Below are positions 62,534-64,000 of a stretch of DNA of 64,000 nt, one piece after another; positions within the stretch are counted from its first letter, which is position 1, and each line of letters begins with the position of its first letter. This stretch comes from Arthrobacter sp. PGP41 (GTDB taxonomy: Bacteria > Actinomycetota > Actinomycetes > Actinomycetales > Micrococcaceae), in the NCBI RefSeq assembly GCF_002953935.1, contig NZ_CP026514.1, positions 806,001 through 870,000 of the forward strand, read 5' to 3'. The position numbers and the translations under genes are program-made. The notes under the pieces are model-generated. The model was not told the DNA's origin. It searched no databases and worked only from the letters and a program-made list of their open reading frames with translations.

Positions 62534-63570
62534 AGGAAGTAACGCTTGGCCTGGTAGGCGTGGGCCGGATCGGCGTGATGCACGCCGGCAACATCGCGGG
62601 CCTCAACGGGGTGCTGAACCCCAAGGGCATCAACGTCAGGCTCCGGCTCACCGACGTGGCCGAAGAGCACGCCCGGACCGTGGCAGCCGGCGCGGGCGCC
62701 GAGTTTCTTCCGTCCGTCGAAGCCCTCCTTGCCTCCGGCATCGACGGCCTGGTGGTGGCCACAGGCACCGCCACCCATCCTGGGCTGATCAAGGCCGGGG
62801 TGGACGCGGGCATCCCGGTATTCTGCGAGAAGCCGGTGGCAATGAATGTGGCGGATGCCCTGCCCGTGCTGGATTATATCCGCAGCAAGCACGGCGTGGT
62901 CCAGATCGGCCACCAGCGCCGCTTTGATGCCGGCTACCTGGAAGCCAAGCGGGCGTACCAGGCCGGCGAACTGGGCTGGATCCACTCGCTGCGTGCCGTC
63001 ACCTGTGACATGGCACCGCCTCCTGTGGAGTTCCTGGCCACATCAGGCGGCTTGTTCCGCGACTGCTCCGTCCACGATTTTGACATCCTCCGCTGGCTGA
63101 CGGGCCGCGAGATCGTTGAGGTGTACGCAAAGGGCTCCAACAACGGGGACCCGGCCATCGGCGCTGTGGGCGACGTGGACACGGCGCTCGCGCTCGTGAC
63201 GTTCGACGACGGCACCGTGGGCACTGTCTCAGCGACGCGTTACAACGGGGCGGGCCACGACGTCCGCCTGGAAATCCAGGGTTCCAAGGGATCGCTGACG
63301 GTGGGCCTGGATGAAAAAACCGCCATGGCGTCGGCCGAGCCCGGCGTGGATTTCCCGTCCGGTGAGCCGCACAGGACCTTCGCCGAGCGCTTTGACCAGG
63401 CCTACCGGTCCGAAATGGCCGCGTTCGTTGAGCTTGTCCTTGGCCAGCGTGACAACCCCTGCACACCGGAGGACGCAGTGGCCGCCTCCCGGGTGGCGGA
63501 CGCCGCCCAGGAATCGTTGGCCAGCGGTGTCCCGGTGAGGGTGGAACACGCCACGGCGGGCGTGCACTGA
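62530..63570 (+). CDS. Gfo/Idh/MocA family oxidoreductase (copy 3)
   Basis: A 346-residue dehydrogenase with Rossmann motif Gly-Val-Gly-Arg-Ile-Gly, Cys-Glu-Lys-Pro-Val-Ala, Gly-His-Gln-Arg-Arg-Phe-Asp, and Cys-Ser-Val-His-Asp-Phe-Asp-Ile with the catalytic His. It is close to inositol/scyllo-inositol dehydrogenases, and its place in the importer operon suggests an inositol isomer or derivative as substrate. It closes the operon and is coupled to the deleted copy by ATGA. Confidence 0.92.
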   Translation: MKEVTLGLVGVGRIGVMHAGNIAGLNGVLNPKGINVRLRLTDVAEEHARTVAAGAGAEFLPSVEALLASGIDGLVVATGTATHPGLIKAGVDAGIPVFCEKPVAMNVADALPVLDYIRSKHGVVQIGHQRRFDAGYLEAKRAYQAGELGWIHSLRAVTCDMAPPPVEFLATSGGLFRDCSVHDFDILRWLTGREIVEVYAKGSNNGDPAIGAVGDVDTALALVTFDDGTVGTVSATRYNGAGHDVRLEIQGSKGSLTVGLDEKTAMASAEPGVDFPSGEPHRTFAERFDQAYRSEMAAFVELVLGQRDNPCTPEDAVAASRVADAAQESLASGVPVRVEHATAGVH

Positions 63571-63577
63571 AACTCCG

Positions 63578-63616
63578 GGCGCGGGAGCTTGCCGTAGGTG
63601 GCTAGCGTCCCGCGCC
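63578..63616. terminator. Hairpin between the last dehydrogenase and the LacI gene
   Basis: GGCGCGGGA (63578-63586) pairs with TCCCGCGCC (63608-63616), 21-base loop. It lies between convergent genes and overlaps the end of the LacI coding region. Moderate evidence only. Confidence 0.4.
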
Positions 63617-64000
63617 GGGATCTGAGGAGCTCCGCACCACCAGCGCCGGATCGAGCTTGCGCGTGACGGAGGGGCCGGAACCGGCAAGCCGGTCCAGCAT
63701 GACCTGCGCCGCCACCCGGCCGAGTTCCCCGGCGTGCTGGTCGATGGATGTCAGTCCAATGAGGGGTGAGGCGGCCAGCTCGATGTTGTCGCAGCCCACG
63801 ATCGCCACATCGTCCGGGACCCTCAGCCCGTGCGTAGCCAGGGCCTCCATGATGCCGATGGCCGTGAGGTCGTTGTGGGCAAAGATCGCGGTGGGCAGCA
63901 CGGCGCCGGAAGCCAGGAACCGTTCCATGACGTTGCGCCCGCCGCGCTCGGTCATGTCGCTGTGCACCAGCATCGGCTCAAGGCCGAACTGCTTCATCGC
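63602..64000 (-). CDS. LacI-family transcriptional regulator, C-terminal part (partial)
   Basis: The last roughly 132 residues of a LacI/GalR-type repressor; the rest lies beyond the right edge. The effector domain ends with Thr-Ala-Ile-Phe-Ala-His-Asn-Asp-Leu-Thr-Ala-Ile-Gly, Val-Ala-Ile-Val-Gly-Cys-Asp-Asn-Ile-Glu, Leu-Thr-Ser-Ile-Asp-Gln-His and Leu-Val-Val-Arg-Ser-Ser-Ser, all typical of the family. It is convergent with the importer/dehydrogenase operon and may regulate it or a gene to the right. Confidence 0.9.
   Translation of the reverse strand, partial: AMKQFGLEPMLVHSDMTERGGRNVMERFLASGAVLPTAIFAHNDLTAIGIMEALATHGLRVPDDVAIVGCDNIELAASPLIGLTSIDQHAGELGRVAAQVMLDRLAGSGPSVTRKLDPALVVRSSSDPGAGR

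Overview
The window is high-GC DNA from an actinobacterium, most likely Arthrobacter/Pseudarthrobacter (Micrococcaceae). The evidence is the composition, DUF3263, LytR_C, DUF3027, DUF6457 and DUF6314 family genes, a CIRCE-controlled groEL with a Gly-Met tail, an IdeR/DtxR-type regulator with exact metal-ligand spacing, bacterial XPB with its partner, and an actinobacterial-type iol operon. No phage, insertion sequence or CRISPR array is visible. About 60 protein genes and one tRNA-Arg(CCU) can be supported.

Layout, left part. 0-6 kb: a partial uracil-DNA glycosylase-like gene, DUF3263, a LytR_C membrane protein, a cold-shock gene overlapping a solute-binding lipoprotein, groEL behind two tandem CIRCE operators and before a strong terminator, and an RNase HI fused to an NTF2-like domain. 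6-14.3 kb: a solitary WXG100 protein, a two-component system, the XPB helicase operon and a second cold-shock protein with DUF3027. 14.3-20.4 kb: serC, an iron-dependent repressor, then three exported cell-wall proteins (one M23 peptidase, two NlpC/P60), two of them behind ydaO/yuaA (c-di-AMP) riboswitches, and an HNH nuclease. 20.4-26.9 kb: mobA, DUF6457, moeA and fdhD (molybdenum cofactor and formate dehydrogenase maturation) and a GH38 alpha-mannosidase.

Middle part. 27-32.4 kb: an unrecognised HTH plus membrane-protein pair, then an ABC-F protein behind a candidate transcription attenuator and translationally coupled to an ABC exporter. 32.4-41.4 kb: NUDIX and DUF6314 genes, with the tRNA one base before the DUF6314 start, small membrane proteins, an inositol monophosphatase family gene, pcrA, a lipoprotein, and sucCD.

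Right part, 41.5-64 kb, is devoted to inositol and related polyols. After an SRPBCC/ArsR pair and a tautomerase come iolC, a Cgl0159-family aldolase-like gene, iolD, mmsA/iolA, iolE, iolG, an iolH-like gene and a sugar-porter MFS. A second module follows: an isomerase and a Gfo/Idh/MocA dehydrogenase divergent from a LacI regulator, a binding protein/permease/ATPase importer, three intact Gfo/Idh/MocA dehydrogenases plus one internally deleted copy, and the end of another LacI gene. A 10-bp motif matching my recollection of the corynebacterial IolR site lies before the tautomerase, iolC and importer genes, with identical geometry at the last two. It suggests that one regulator encoded outside the window controls both modules. 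No iolB is present in the window.
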